Shown piece by piece: positions 1 to 8,011 of a stretch of DNA of 64,000 bases (positions are counted from its first letter, which is position 1; each line of letters opens with the position of its first letter). A program made the position numbers and the translations under genes. The stretch is from JADLBR01 sp964651705 (GTDB taxonomy: Bacteria; Verrucomicrobiota; Verrucomicrobiia; JADLBR01): positions 17,123-81,122 of the forward strand of contig CAZYWZ010000018.1 of the NCBI GenBank assembly GCA_964651705.1. Direction: 5' to 3'. The notes under the pieces were generated by a model. It was not told the DNA's origin. It saw only the letters and a list, made by a program, of their open reading frames with translations, and did not search any database.

Positions 1-30
1 GTGGTGTGGGCGGATAGGTTTGGGGGTGAG

Positions 31-1389
31 ATGATGCGGCGATGGGCAGTGCTGGTGGGGATGATCGTTGGTGCCGGGGGGGCGGCATGGGGGTGGGAGT
101 TCGGGGGACCGGGAAACGTGGTGGGGGCGGCGAACAGTTTTGGCGATCTGGTGATTTCCGGGCATCTGGGGACGGTGAAATTCTCGAAAGACGAGGAGTA
201 TCCGCTGCGGTACCAGTTCACGAGTTACCGGGGGGTGGAGTCACCGCATCTGGGCAAGGGGTTCTTCGTGCCGCTGCTGGAGTCATCGGTGCTGGATCAC
301 GACTGGCTGCTGGAGCGCACGACGCTGGGCGGGGCGACCCACTTCCTCTATCGCTCGGCGCACGACCCGGACCACTACGATTCGCTGGATCTCTCCGAGA
401 CGGCGGAGCGCCGGGGCAGCGGGAGCGGGCTCGCGGTGAAGACGGGGGACGGCTTTGAATTGGACTACCGGGATGGGAGGCTGGTGGGGTTCAAGACGCC
501 GGGTGGCGCGCGGGTGGTCCTCCGCTACGACGGGGACGCGTGCGCTTCGGTGGACAGTTCGGGGGCGGGTTCGGCGGTGGCGTTCGCCACGCGCGGCAAG
601 GAGGCGCGGGAGTTGCGCACGCATGCGGGCACCCACCGGTTGCGGATGGGGCCTTATCCGGCCATCGGCGAGGGCACCGGCGAGGCGCCCGCCACCTTGG
701 CCGAGATCGGCTGGCCGGATGGCGGGACGACCACCTTTGCGTTCTCGACCGAGGCTAAACCCCCGCGCGCGCGCCTGGACATCGCGTACGGCGGGGAGTC
801 GGCGACCTACCTCTGGAACGCGGTCAGCGATCAGGTCCTGGAGGCGGGCGGGGTGCGCTATCGGGTGGCGCCGCTGTTCCGCGAGTACGACCCCGCGGAA
901 GAGCATATCGTGTCGGGCATGTACCGCATCGAGCGGGAATATCCCGACCGCACGCGGCACGTCTATATCCATGACGAGGACAAGGGCGTCATCGAGGAGA
1001 CGCAGCGCGATGGGACCGAGACGATCACGCACGTGTTCACCGCGCGCGGGCCGACCTACGGGAGGGTGCGCAAGAAGGAGCGGTTTGTGAAGGGCGGCGC
1101 GAAAGTGCTCTTCTACGAGGCGTTCTATGACGTGAAGGGGCGCGCGATCCGGGAGGTGAACGAGGGCCGGGTCATGTTCCATCTGTACCCTGACGGTCAG
1201 TTGGACGAGAAGGGGATCGCGGCGGGTGAGGATTTCCGAAAGTATGATGCCAGGGGGCGGCTGGTCCACGAGCGCCTCGGGGCCGTCGAGAGGGTCATCG
1301 CGTATCAGCCCAACGGTGACAGGAAGATCACCACGAGAGACGCCTCGGGGAAGGAAACGACCGATCTGATCAGCGCGGACAAACGTTGA
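31..1389 (+). CDS. Secreted YD/RHS-like repeat protein, function unknown
   Basis: The reading frame is open to the left edge, but the ATG at 31 follows a purine-rich GGGGGTGAG and begins a typical signal peptide (two Arg, a Val/Gly/Ala-rich core, Ala-Trp-Gly before the mature part), so I take it as the start. The mature protein of about 430 residues is rich in short beta motifs with Tyr-Asp pairs and Gly turns, such as 'LRYDGDAC', 'KYDARGRL' and 'IAYQPNGD', which recall YD/RHS repeats. It lacks the RHS core PxxxxDPxG signature, a toxin domain or any catalytic motif I recognise. It probably acts outside the cytoplasm. It stands alone and is followed by a perfect 24-nt inverted repeat. Gene status is fairly sure; function is unknown. 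Confidence 0.75.
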   Translation: MMRRWAVLVGMIVGAGGAAWGWEFGGPGNVVGAANSFGDLVISGHLGTVKFSKDEEYPLRYQFTSYRGVESPHLGKGFFVPLLESSVLDHDWLLERTTLGGATHFLYRSAHDPDHYDSLDLSETAERRGSGSGLAVKTGDGFELDYRDGRLVGFKTPGGARVVLRYDGDACASVDSSGAGSAVAFATRGKEARELRTHAGTHRLRMGPYPAIGEGTGEAPATLAEIGWPDGGTTTFAFSTEAKPPRARLDIAYGGESATYLWNAVSDQVLEAGGVRYRVAPLFREYDPAEEHIVSGMYRIEREYPDRTRHVYIHDEDKGVIEETQRDGTETITHVFTARGPTYGRVRKKERFVKGGAKVLFYEAFYDVKGRAIREVNEGRVMFHLYPDGQLDEKGIAAGEDFRKYDARGRLVHERLGAVERVIAYQPNGDRKITTRDASGKETTDLISADKR

Positions 1390-1409
1390 CCTGGAACCTC
1401 GCGTGCGTC

Positions 1410-1477
1410 GTAGCCGCCGACGTGAGGAGGCGGTGGCACCAAGTGGCTCGAATCCGCCTCCTCACGTCGGCGGCTAC
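1410..1477. repeat. Perfect 24-nt inverted repeat bounded by GTAG...CTAC
   Basis: The arms at 1410-1433 and 1454-1477 are exact reverse complements separated by 20 nt. The outer bases are GTAG and CTAC, the same termini seen on all hairpin cassettes in this window. It lies 20 nt after the stop of the preceding gene and could act as a bidirectional terminator, although no T-run follows. Confidence 0.9.
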
Positions 1478-1528
1478 CAAAACATTCGCAAGTTCTTATT
1501 TGCAAATAATTATCTGAACCATCCCGTT

Positions 1529-1550
1529 ATCCGCCGTTTGAAGTTTCTGG
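1529..1550 (+). repeat. 22-nt dispersed motif, copy 1
   Basis: The core reads CCGTTTGAAGTTTCTGG. Near-identical copies occur at 11497-11518 and 22044-22065. All three lie on the + strand upstream of + strand genes (ptsP, a Gfo/Idh gene and a GH5 gene), at 273, 84 and 34 nt from the start codons. It may be a regulatory site or another module of the repeat family. Confidence 0.6.
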
Positions 1551-1559
1551 CTAGATCCC

Positions 1560-1704
1560 GTGCCCCGCTGGCGGGGCACCACCGGGGGTGAAAATGTAGG
1601 GCGCGAAATCCCTTTCGCGCCACGGGCAACCGGCAGGGCCCTCGTGGCGCGGATGGGAATCCGCGCCCTACAGGCCGATCCCGTGGCCGATTTTCGAGTC
1701 AGCC
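1560..1704 (+). repeat. Complete modular intergenic element, cassette type A
   Basis: In order: hairpin GTGCCCCGC/GCGGGGCAC (1560-1579), a CACCGGGGGTGAAAAT linker, the GTAG...CTAC cassette (1596-1671) holding the sub-hairpins GGCGCGAAA/TTTCGCGCC and GGCGCGGAT/ATCCGCGCC, a spacer, and the 12-mer TTTTCGAGTCAG (1691-1702). A short CTGTCGG/CCGACAG hairpin follows. Other copies of cassette A are at 13086, 53128 and 63986. It fills the gap before ptsP. Confidence 0.85.
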
Positions 1705-1822
1705 TGTCGGACTTGGCAAAGCCCGACAGATTCCTGCCCCCATCGTTTGAGGGCCCTTGTGCGGGGATTTGGGCGGCCCCTTCCGCATTTGCCACCACCG
1801 CAAAACCTGATAGACGGCATCC

Positions 1823-4060
1823 ATGCCACGGCGGAAAGACAACGTCGCGCTCGTGTGTGATATCGGGGAGTTGGCAGGGCTGTTCGACAAGAGCGTCCAC
1901 CTCGACGATTTCCTCGGGCACGCGGTGAGCATCGTCGCCTTCCACATGAAGGCCGCGGTGTGCTCGATCTACCTCTACGACGCGGAGGGGCAGGCGCTGG
2001 TCCTCACTGCGAATCAGGGGCTCAACCCCGATGCCGTCGGCAGGCTCCGGCTCCGGCCGGGCGAGGGGCTGGTGGGCACGGCCTTCGAATGGCAGCGCCC
2101 CATCCTCGAGGCGCGCGCCGCCCAGAACCCCCGATTCAAATTCGTGCCCGGGACCGACGAGGAACGCTACGAGGCCTTCCTCGCCGTGCCCATCCTGCGC
2201 GGCCTCGCGCCACTCGGCGTGCTCGTCGTCCAAGACCCCGTCCCCGACTATTTCGACGAGAACGACTCCAGGGCGCTCGAGACCATCGCGGCACAATTGG
2301 CCGTCACCATCGAGAACGCGAAGCTGCTGATGAGCCTCAGGGAGGGGCAACCCCAGGCCACCGCGGCCGAGGCGCTCCCCGACCTCCGCTACATCAAGGG
2401 TGCCCCCGCCTCCGGCGGCCACGCCTATGGCCGCGCCCTGGTCTTCGGCGTCTTCGACGAGCAGCGCGCCCCGCGAGGGTGCAGCGTCGAGGATTTTCGC
2501 CGCGCGCTGGACCGGACCGAGGCGCAGCTCGCCGACCTCCAGCGAGCCATGGAGGAGCGCCTCGCGGACGTCGCCTCGATGATCTTCAGCGCCCATCTGC
2601 TGATGGTCAAGGACACCCAATTCTCCGGGAAGATGACATCGCTCATCGAGGGTGGCCTTTCCCCCGAGGTGGCCATCGCCAAGGTCGTCGGCGAGTACGT
2701 GAGGCTCTTTTCGACGAGCCCCAACGCGCGGCTTCGGGAGAAGGTGCAGGACGTCAGGGACCTCGGGCGGCGGCTCGTCCAGAATCTCCGCGAGGGGCCC
2801 GAGACCGCCCCGGACTATCAGGGCCGCGTGCTGATCGCCGGCGAGCTGATGGCCTCCGATATCGTCAAGCTCGTCGCCCAGCGCGCCGAGGGGCTGCTCA
2901 TGATCGGCGGCGGCGTCACCGCGCATGTCTCGATCTTGGCCCGCTCGCTGCGCCTGCCGGTCGTCGTCGTCGAGGACCGGCGGCTCTTCTCGGTTCCCGC
3001 CGACCGGCCCCTCCTGATCGATGGCGACCAGGGCTCGGTCTTCATCGACCCGGGCGAGGACCTCGTCCGGAAATACCGCGATCTCGAGGAGACCCGCCGC
3101 GAGGCCGAGCGCGTCGGCGTGACGTGTCCCGAGGTGGCCACGACCGCCGACGGCGAGAGGGTGCAGGTGCTCGCCAACGTCAACCTCCTCAGCGAGGTCG
3201 ACGTCGCCCGGCAGATCAACGCCGGCGGCATCGGCCTCTATCGCAGCGAGTTTCCCTTCCTGGTGCGCAACGATTTTCTGGCGGAGGAAGAGCAATACCT
3301 GATCTATCGGAAGATCATCGGGGGGATGGGAGACCGCCCCGTCGTCTTCCGGACGCTGGACATCGGCGGGGACAAGATGCTGGCGGATTTCCCCTGGGTC
3401 CAGGAGGCCAATCCCGCCCTCGGGCTGCGGGCGATACGCTTCTCGCTCCGCAACCAGTCGACCTTCGACGACCAGATACGCGCGCTGCTGCGGGCCGGCG
3501 TCGGCGCCGACCTGCGCATCATGTTCCCGCTGGTGTCGTCCCTCGAGGAGTTCGAGCAGGCCCGGGCGGTGGTCGAACGGTGCGCGGGCGAACTGCGCGA
3601 CGAGGGCATCGCGCACAACCCCGGGCCGCGGCTCGGCATCATGGTCGAGGTGCCCGCCGCCATCGAGGTCATCGACGAGCTCGCCGCCGCCGCAGATTTT
3701 CTCTCCATCGGCAGCAACGACCTCGTCCAATACCTCCTCGCCGTGGACCGGACCAACGAGCACGTCTCGGACCTGTACGTCTCCCACCACCCGGCGGTGC
3801 TGCGCTCGATGAAGCGCGCCGCCGATGCCGCCATCGCTCGCGGCAAGACCATCTCCCTCTGCGGCGAGATGGCATCCGACCCCAAGATGCTGCCCTTCCT
3901 GCTGGGCATCGGCATCCGGATGCTCAGCGTCGAGGTCCGCCAGATCCCCGCGCTGCACAGGGCCATCGCGGCCATCCGCATCGACGAGGCGCGGCGCAAG
4001 GCCGACGCCCTCCTGCGCATGGGTCGCGCCGGGGACATCGGGGCCGCGCTGGGCGGTTGA
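1823..4060 (+). CDS. ptsP: GAF-domain PEP-protein phosphotransferase, PtsP-type enzyme I
   Basis: This 745-residue protein matches the length and layout of nitrogen-PTS enzyme I. A GAF domain occupies about residues 18-165, followed by the enzyme I N-terminal helical part, the phosphohistidine swivel domain with 'TAHVSILAR' (active His368), and the PEP-binding barrel. The barrel shows 'LYRSEFPFL', 'RTLDIGGDK', 'GSNDLVQYLLAVDR' and 'LCGEMASDP' (catalytic Cys680). It transfers phosphate from PEP to an HPr-like protein in the cytoplasm; in PtsP the GAF domain senses a small ligand such as glutamine. No HPr or EIIA gene lies nearby, so the partner is elsewhere. The ATG at 1823 is the first start giving an intact GAF domain. 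All catalytic residues are present. Confidence 0.95.
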   Translation: MPRRKDNVALVCDIGELAGLFDKSVHLDDFLGHAVSIVAFHMKAAVCSIYLYDAEGQALVLTANQGLNPDAVGRLRLRPGEGLVGTAFEWQRPILEARAAQNPRFKFVPGTDEERYEAFLAVPILRGLAPLGVLVVQDPVPDYFDENDSRALETIAAQLAVTIENAKLLMSLREGQPQATAAEALPDLRYIKGAPASGGHAYGRALVFGVFDEQRAPRGCSVEDFRRALDRTEAQLADLQRAMEERLADVASMIFSAHLLMVKDTQFSGKMTSLIEGGLSPEVAIAKVVGEYVRLFSTSPNARLREKVQDVRDLGRRLVQNLREGPETAPDYQGRVLIAGELMASDIVKLVAQRAEGLLMIGGGVTAHVSILARSLRLPVVVVEDRRLFSVPADRPLLIDGDQGSVFIDPGEDLVRKYRDLEETRREAERVGVTCPEVATTADGERVQVLANVNLLSEVDVARQINAGGIGLYRSEFPFLVRNDFLAEEEQYLIYRKIIGGMGDRPVVFRTLDIGGDKMLADFPWVQEANPALGLRAIRFSLRNQSTFDDQIRALLRAGVGADLRIMFPLVSSLEEFEQARAVVERCAGELRDEGIAHNPGPRLGIMVEVPAAIEVIDELAAAADFLSIGSNDLVQYLLAVDRTNEHVSDLYVSHHPAVLRSMKRAADAAIARGKTISLCGEMASDPKMLPFLLGIGIRMLSVEVRQIPALHRAIAAIRIDEARRKADALLRMGRAGDIGAALGG

Positions 4061-4147
4061 GGCTGGCTGTCGGCGGCTACGACGCCGCTTTGTCGTCCGG
4101 CGGAGCCGGGAACGGTCGCCGACGCCCGCGCCGCGTTCCACGCGGAG

Positions 4148-4195
4148 CCAAAGCGGTGTCGCCGCCGCTGGCGGGGCTCTGCAACCGCAGTCCAA
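4148..4195. repeat. Half of repeat type E (CCAAAGCGGTGTCGCC...)
   Basis: The segment starts CCAAAGCGGTGTCGCCGCC and ends with an ACCGCAGTCCAA motif. It matches the right arm of the inverted repeats at 11439-11484 and 21909-21934. Just upstream (4061-4130) a degraded left arm with a CGGCGGAGCCGG motif can be seen. Together they fill the gap between ptsP and the M20 gene. Confidence 0.7.
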
Positions 4196-4309
4196 GGTTC
4201 GCGCCCCGCGCGCGGCGCCCATTGGGTCGGCATGCAGCACAGGGATACCGACACGCCTTGGGGAGTTCCCCCATGAATGATGCGGCGCGTCCCCGCGCCA
4301 GCGGCGGGG

Positions 4310-5545
4310 CTATGCCAAACCGGACGGGTCCCGGATGAGGCGCGCCAGCGCGGCGGCCACGAGCCGGGCCTTCGCGGAAAACGACCCGGCCTCGACATGC
4401 TCTGGCGGTGAACCATCGGCGCCCCAGTGCGGGCAGTGGGCGCCGCCGCCACAGGCGCCTAGCCCATCAATCGTGGGAGCCGCATCCCAGAGGAAATTCG
4501 CGTCGCTCAGGCCGCCGCGCGCCGACCCTTCGATCTGGAGCCCGATGTCTTCTCCGGCCCTCCGCAGGATATCCAATAGCGACCGCGTGCCGGGGTTATC
4601 TGGCCAGGCGGCGACCTCGCCAAGTGGTTCGACGCGCATCGTGCATCCGGCGCCCAGGCCCACCGCCCCGGCGAGCACCCGCCCGTCCCAGGCGCGGACC
4701 CGCGCCGCCGCCTCGGCCAGCACCGCGGGATCCGCGGCCCGCACCTCCAATTCGGCCGACGCGCGGTGCGGCACGCGATTCACGCCCTCGCCCCCTTCGA
4801 CGATGCCGACGTTCACCGTGAGCCCGCGCCCGTAGTCGGTGAGGGACGAGGCGTCGCGGATGAATTCCGCCAGCGCCTGGATCGCGTTGGCGCCCGAATC
4901 GTGCCCGCTGCCCGCGTGCGCCGCCCGCCCCTCCGCCGTCGCGCGGAACGTGAGGCGCCCCTTCCTCGACGTCACCAGGCGGTGGCGGGACCCCTCCATC
5001 AGCCCGCTCTCGAAAACCAGCGCCGCCGCCGGCCCGGCGCCGAGCCGCTCCCGGCACAGCGCGCCGAAATCCGCGGATAGCGCCTCCTCGGTCGCATCGA
5101 AGGCCAGCACCCAGTTTGGCCGGGCAAAGGCCTCTGGGGCAGCCTCCGCCAGCGCACACAGCGCCAGCCACATCACCAGCGTCCCGCCCTTGATGTCCAA
5201 GACGCCGGGGCCATAGATCCGATCCCCATCCCGCAGCCAGCGGAACCCCTCCCTCTCCTCCTCCGCCGCCGGGTACACCGTGTCCAGATGCGACACCAGC
5301 ATCAGCGTCAGATCCGAAGACCCGCCCCGCCACAAGAAGAGGTGCCTCCCGCAACCACCCAGCACCGACGGCACCCGCCCCGCAGAAAATCCCAGCGGCG
5401 CGAACGCCGCCGCGGTCATCCCCCCCAGCGCCTCCACCCCTTCGCGGTTTTTGGTGAAGCTGTTGGTCAGGACCCACGACTCCAGCATCGCGAGGCCCCC
5501 CGGCAGCCGGGAGGCCACGGCCCGTTCGATCGCCCCGAGTTCCAT
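4310..5545 (-). CDS. M20 family metallopeptidase (ArgE/DapE/CPG2-like)
   Basis: Predicted zinc hydrolase that removes acyl or amino-acid groups. The family metal-site motifs are present in order: 'SHLDTVYP', 'GPGVLDIKGG', the general-base pair in 'DATEEAL', a Glu in 'FESGL', and a late His in 'GGGAHCP'. The dimerisation lid lies between them ('GRAAHAGS'). The spacing resembles glutamate carboxypeptidase and the ArgE/DapE group; the substrate cannot be told. There is no signal peptide, so it is cytoplasmic. I chose the ATG at 5545; an in-frame TTG at 5581 with GGGAG 12 nt upstream would add 12 residues. It follows the HzsA-related gene closely on the same strand and is probably the last gene of that operon. 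Confidence 0.9.
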   Translation of the reverse strand: MELGAIERAVASRLPGGLAMLESWVLTNSFTKNREGVEALGGMTAAAFAPLGFSAGRVPSVLGGCGRHLFLWRGGSSDLTLMLVSHLDTVYPAAEEEREGFRWLRDGDRIYGPGVLDIKGGTLVMWLALCALAEAAPEAFARPNWVLAFDATEEALSADFGALCRERLGAGPAAALVFESGLMEGSRHRLVTSRKGRLTFRATAEGRAAHAGSGHDSGANAIQALAEFIRDASSLTDYGRGLTVNVGIVEGGEGVNRVPHRASAELEVRAADPAVLAEAAARVRAWDGRVLAGAVGLGAGCTMRVEPLGEVAAWPDNPGTRSLLDILRRAGEDIGLQIEGSARGGLSDANFLWDAAPTIDGLGACGGGAHCPHWGADGSPPEHVEAGSFSAKARLVAAALARLIRDPSGLA

Positions 5546-5590
5546 GCCCGGCCAGTGTGGCCGAAGGGCGGGATCGCGCAAGGGCGCCGG

Positions 5591-8011
5591 TCACTCCCTG
5601 ACGATGAGGTTGTAGCTATGCTCGGGGCGGCCCTGGAAGATGAGGTCGCCGCGCTTGGGGAGGGCATTGGCCGGCGGGTGCGACATAGCGATGGGCCGGG
5701 CGTTGGGGGGCGTCTGGCGTAGCGGCTCGTGGCAGCCGACGCAGCCCTTGGTCTCGCCGGGCCGGACGTAGTGGAATTCGGTCTCGTGGACCAGGACGTC
5801 CTCGTTGGCGTCGAGCAGCTCGAAGCGGATGGGGGTATCGGCCGGCACGCGGAAGTAGAACGAGCCGTCGGCCTCGAGCGGGGCGGTGCCGAGGAGGCGG
5901 GAACGGAACGAGGCGTTGGCGTTGATGGAGGCGGGCTGGAATTCCGCGCCGAGGACGCGGACGAACCGGGCGGCGGCGCGGTCGTAGGGGAGGTCGGAGT
6001 GGAAGACGGAATTGCAGTAAACGAACCCGTGCGGGGCAGCGGCGGGGTCGCGGGAGGCGGCGCGGATGACCGGCGCGGGGCGCGGGGCGAGCGGCACGGG
6101 TTCGATGTCGCTGAGCGCGGGGTCGTCGTAGATAGGGCGCGCGTCGCGGGTGCGGAGGTTGAGCAGGACGATGCCGTAGGCGTCGTTCCCCGGGCGATGG
6201 AACGGGGCGTGGGACACGAAGACCCAGTCGCCACCGGCGGGGTGGGGCGTGGTGTAGCGCCCCACGGGATTCATGTCGTCGTGGTTGTGGATGTAGACCT
6301 CCTCGCCACCGGCGAGGTTGAGCACCTCGGGGAAGACGGGGCGCTCGCAATCGAACGGGATGCGCGCCCGGTCGATGACGGTGAGTCCCGCCGGGGTCAT
6401 GCAGACGATGTCCCCGCCGGGCAACTCGCGCGGCTGGCTGATCGACACGCCGATGTGAAGGCCGCGCCGGTGCCAGCCCTGATATTGCAGGGCGACGGGC
6501 GAGGGCCGCATCGGGGTGTAGTACATGCCGCGCGCGGCACCGTAGAAGGGCGCCTCCTCCGAGCCATCGGGCAGCGCCGTCCGCAGCACGGTCTCGATGC
6601 GCTGCATGAATCCATCGCCCCGGATCGGCCCGGGGCTGCCGTCCTGCGCGTAGAAGCGGTAGCTCCCGTAGGCGATCCGACCGTCGGCCAGCGCCAGCGG
6701 CTCGTAGTCCTGATTCGGGTTGAAGGTGATCTGGCGGATCCCGGAACCATCCGCGCGCATCACGTAGATCGCGCGGGAGCGCTCCTGATGGTAATATTCC
6801 TGGTAGCCGGCGCGGTCGGAAGAGAAAACGATCCGGCCATCGGGGAGGTAGTGGGGATCGACATCGTTGCAGTGCCCGGCGGTGAGCTGCCGGAGGCCGG
6901 AGCCATCGGCCTGCATCTCGTAGATGTGGAAGCCCTCTTCGGAAAACTCGCGGCGCATGGCGAAGAGGATGCGTTTGCCATCGAACGAGACCTCGGGGCC
7001 CTGCACGGCGCCGTCGGTCAGGCCGGTCAGGTTGCGCGCCTGGCCGTCCGGGGCCACCGGGCTCAGCAGGAAGAGGTTTTCGCCCCAGCCATACCACGGG
7101 GTCTTCGGGAAGAAATACGAGTCGCGGAATCCGAGGTTGGACTCGCTGCGGTTCTTCGCCTTGATGAAGACCAGCGCGGGCGGCATGGCGGGCGGCCCGG
7201 CGTCCGGCGGGCGCCACGAGCCATCGATCTTCGCGGCCGCCTCGGCTGCGGCCTCGCGGACACCGAGCGCGGGGTCGCCCGCGGCAAGGGCGCGAAGCGC
7301 GGGTAGATCCTCGGCGGCGCGCCGTTGCCCGAGTCCCGCCACCCCGGCCTGGCGGATGAGGTGCTGGTCGCTGGAGAGCGCCTGGCGCAAGGTCGCCGAT
7401 GCCTCGGCCCCGCCGATCTCGCCGAGCGCCAGGAGGGACGCGTACGCGACGCGGATGTTCGGCATGCCGTCGGGGGCAAGCTCCGGTTGCTGGAAGCGCT
7501 TGGCCGTCTCCGCGTTGTGCAGCCACTTCTGTTTGCCGCGGTTGAGTTCCCAGTAGCCATTGGGCGCACTCGCCAACTGTGCGGCGAGCGCCGGCACCGA
7601 GCCCACGTCTCTCATTCGGCCCAGCGCCCGGGCGGCCCAATACCCCGCGACCTGATTCCAGGAGCCGAGCAGGGCGCGCAACTCGGGCGCGAGGGCGGGA
7701 TCCGGGTGTCCGTGCAGGGCAAACGCGAACAGCGCCGCCTCGGGCCCGGGATGCTGCAGGCCCTGGCGCACCAGGGGCCGCGCCGATTCCCCGGCCCCCA
7801 CCAACTGGATCGCGGCGCCGAGGTCGCGATTCTTGATCGCGGCCTGGAGGACGGCCTGCATGGGGTGCGGGGGTGGTGGTTGCGGTTTGGCCCCTTGGGC
7901 CGCCTTGGGCGGCGCGGGGGCCGCGGGCTGGGGCGCGGGCGCCTGCGCGAGTCCGGCCATGGCCGATCCCGCGAGAATGAGCGACGCCAGCGGCAACCGG
8001 ATCTCAATCAT
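5591..8011 (-). CDS. HzsA-related TolB-like propeller protein with one CxxCH haem site
   Basis: Exported protein of 806 residues. A signal peptide ('LPLASLILAGSAMAGLAQA') is followed by a Pro/Ala-rich linker, alpha-helical HEAT-like repeats (about residues 45-270), and a six- to eight-bladed propeller with repeated 'DGSGxRQxT' and 'PDGRIVFSSDR' blades. Near the C terminus is a single c-type haem motif, 'CVGCH' (Cys757 to His761), inside 'GETKGCVGCHEP'. This arrangement matches proteins named after the alpha subunit of hydrazine synthase, which are common in planctomycetes without anammox, so real hydrazine chemistry is not implied. The start overlaps the stop of the upstream HEAT gene by 8 nt, indicating translational coupling. 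Role: probably periplasmic electron transfer or binding; unproven. Confidence 0.88.
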   Translation of the reverse strand: MIEIRLPLASLILAGSAMAGLAQAPAPQPAAPAPPKAAQGAKPQPPPPHPMQAVLQAAIKNRDLGAAIQLVGAGESARPLVRQGLQHPGPEAALFAFALHGHPDPALAPELRALLGSWNQVAGYWAARALGRMRDVGSVPALAAQLASAPNGYWELNRGKQKWLHNAETAKRFQQPELAPDGMPNIRVAYASLLALGEIGGAEASATLRQALSSDQHLIRQAGVAGLGQRRAAEDLPALRALAAGDPALGVREAAAEAAAKIDGSWRPPDAGPPAMPPALVFIKAKNRSESNLGFRDSYFFPKTPWYGWGENLFLLSPVAPDGQARNLTGLTDGAVQGPEVSFDGKRILFAMRREFSEEGFHIYEMQADGSGLRQLTAGHCNDVDPHYLPDGRIVFSSDRAGYQEYYHQERSRAIYVMRADGSGIRQITFNPNQDYEPLALADGRIAYGSYRFYAQDGSPGPIRGDGFMQRIETVLRTALPDGSEEAPFYGAARGMYYTPMRPSPVALQYQGWHRRGLHIGVSISQPRELPGGDIVCMTPAGLTVIDRARIPFDCERPVFPEVLNLAGGEEVYIHNHDDMNPVGRYTTPHPAGGDWVFVSHAPFHRPGNDAYGIVLLNLRTRDARPIYDDPALSDIEPVPLAPRPAPVIRAASRDPAAAPHGFVYCNSVFHSDLPYDRAAARFVRVLGAEFQPASINANASFRSRLLGTAPLEADGSFYFRVPADTPIRFELLDANEDVLVHETEFHYVRPGETKGCVGCHEPLRQTPPNARPIAMSHPPANALPKRGDLIFQGRPEHSYNLIVRE

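Noticed and set aside
1496..4240. Long open frame of about 900 codons on the minus strand opposite ptsP
   Set aside because: It is an antisense shadow caused by high GC at third codon positions; the translation is Arg/Gly/Asp-rich without domains, while ptsP on the other strand has all its motifs. The same applies to long antisense frames opposite most genes here.
5591..8011. True hydrazine synthase alpha subunit
   Set aside because: Only one CxxCH is present and no hydrazine synthase beta/gamma or hydrazine dehydrogenase genes are nearby; HzsA-related proteins are widespread outside anammox bacteria.
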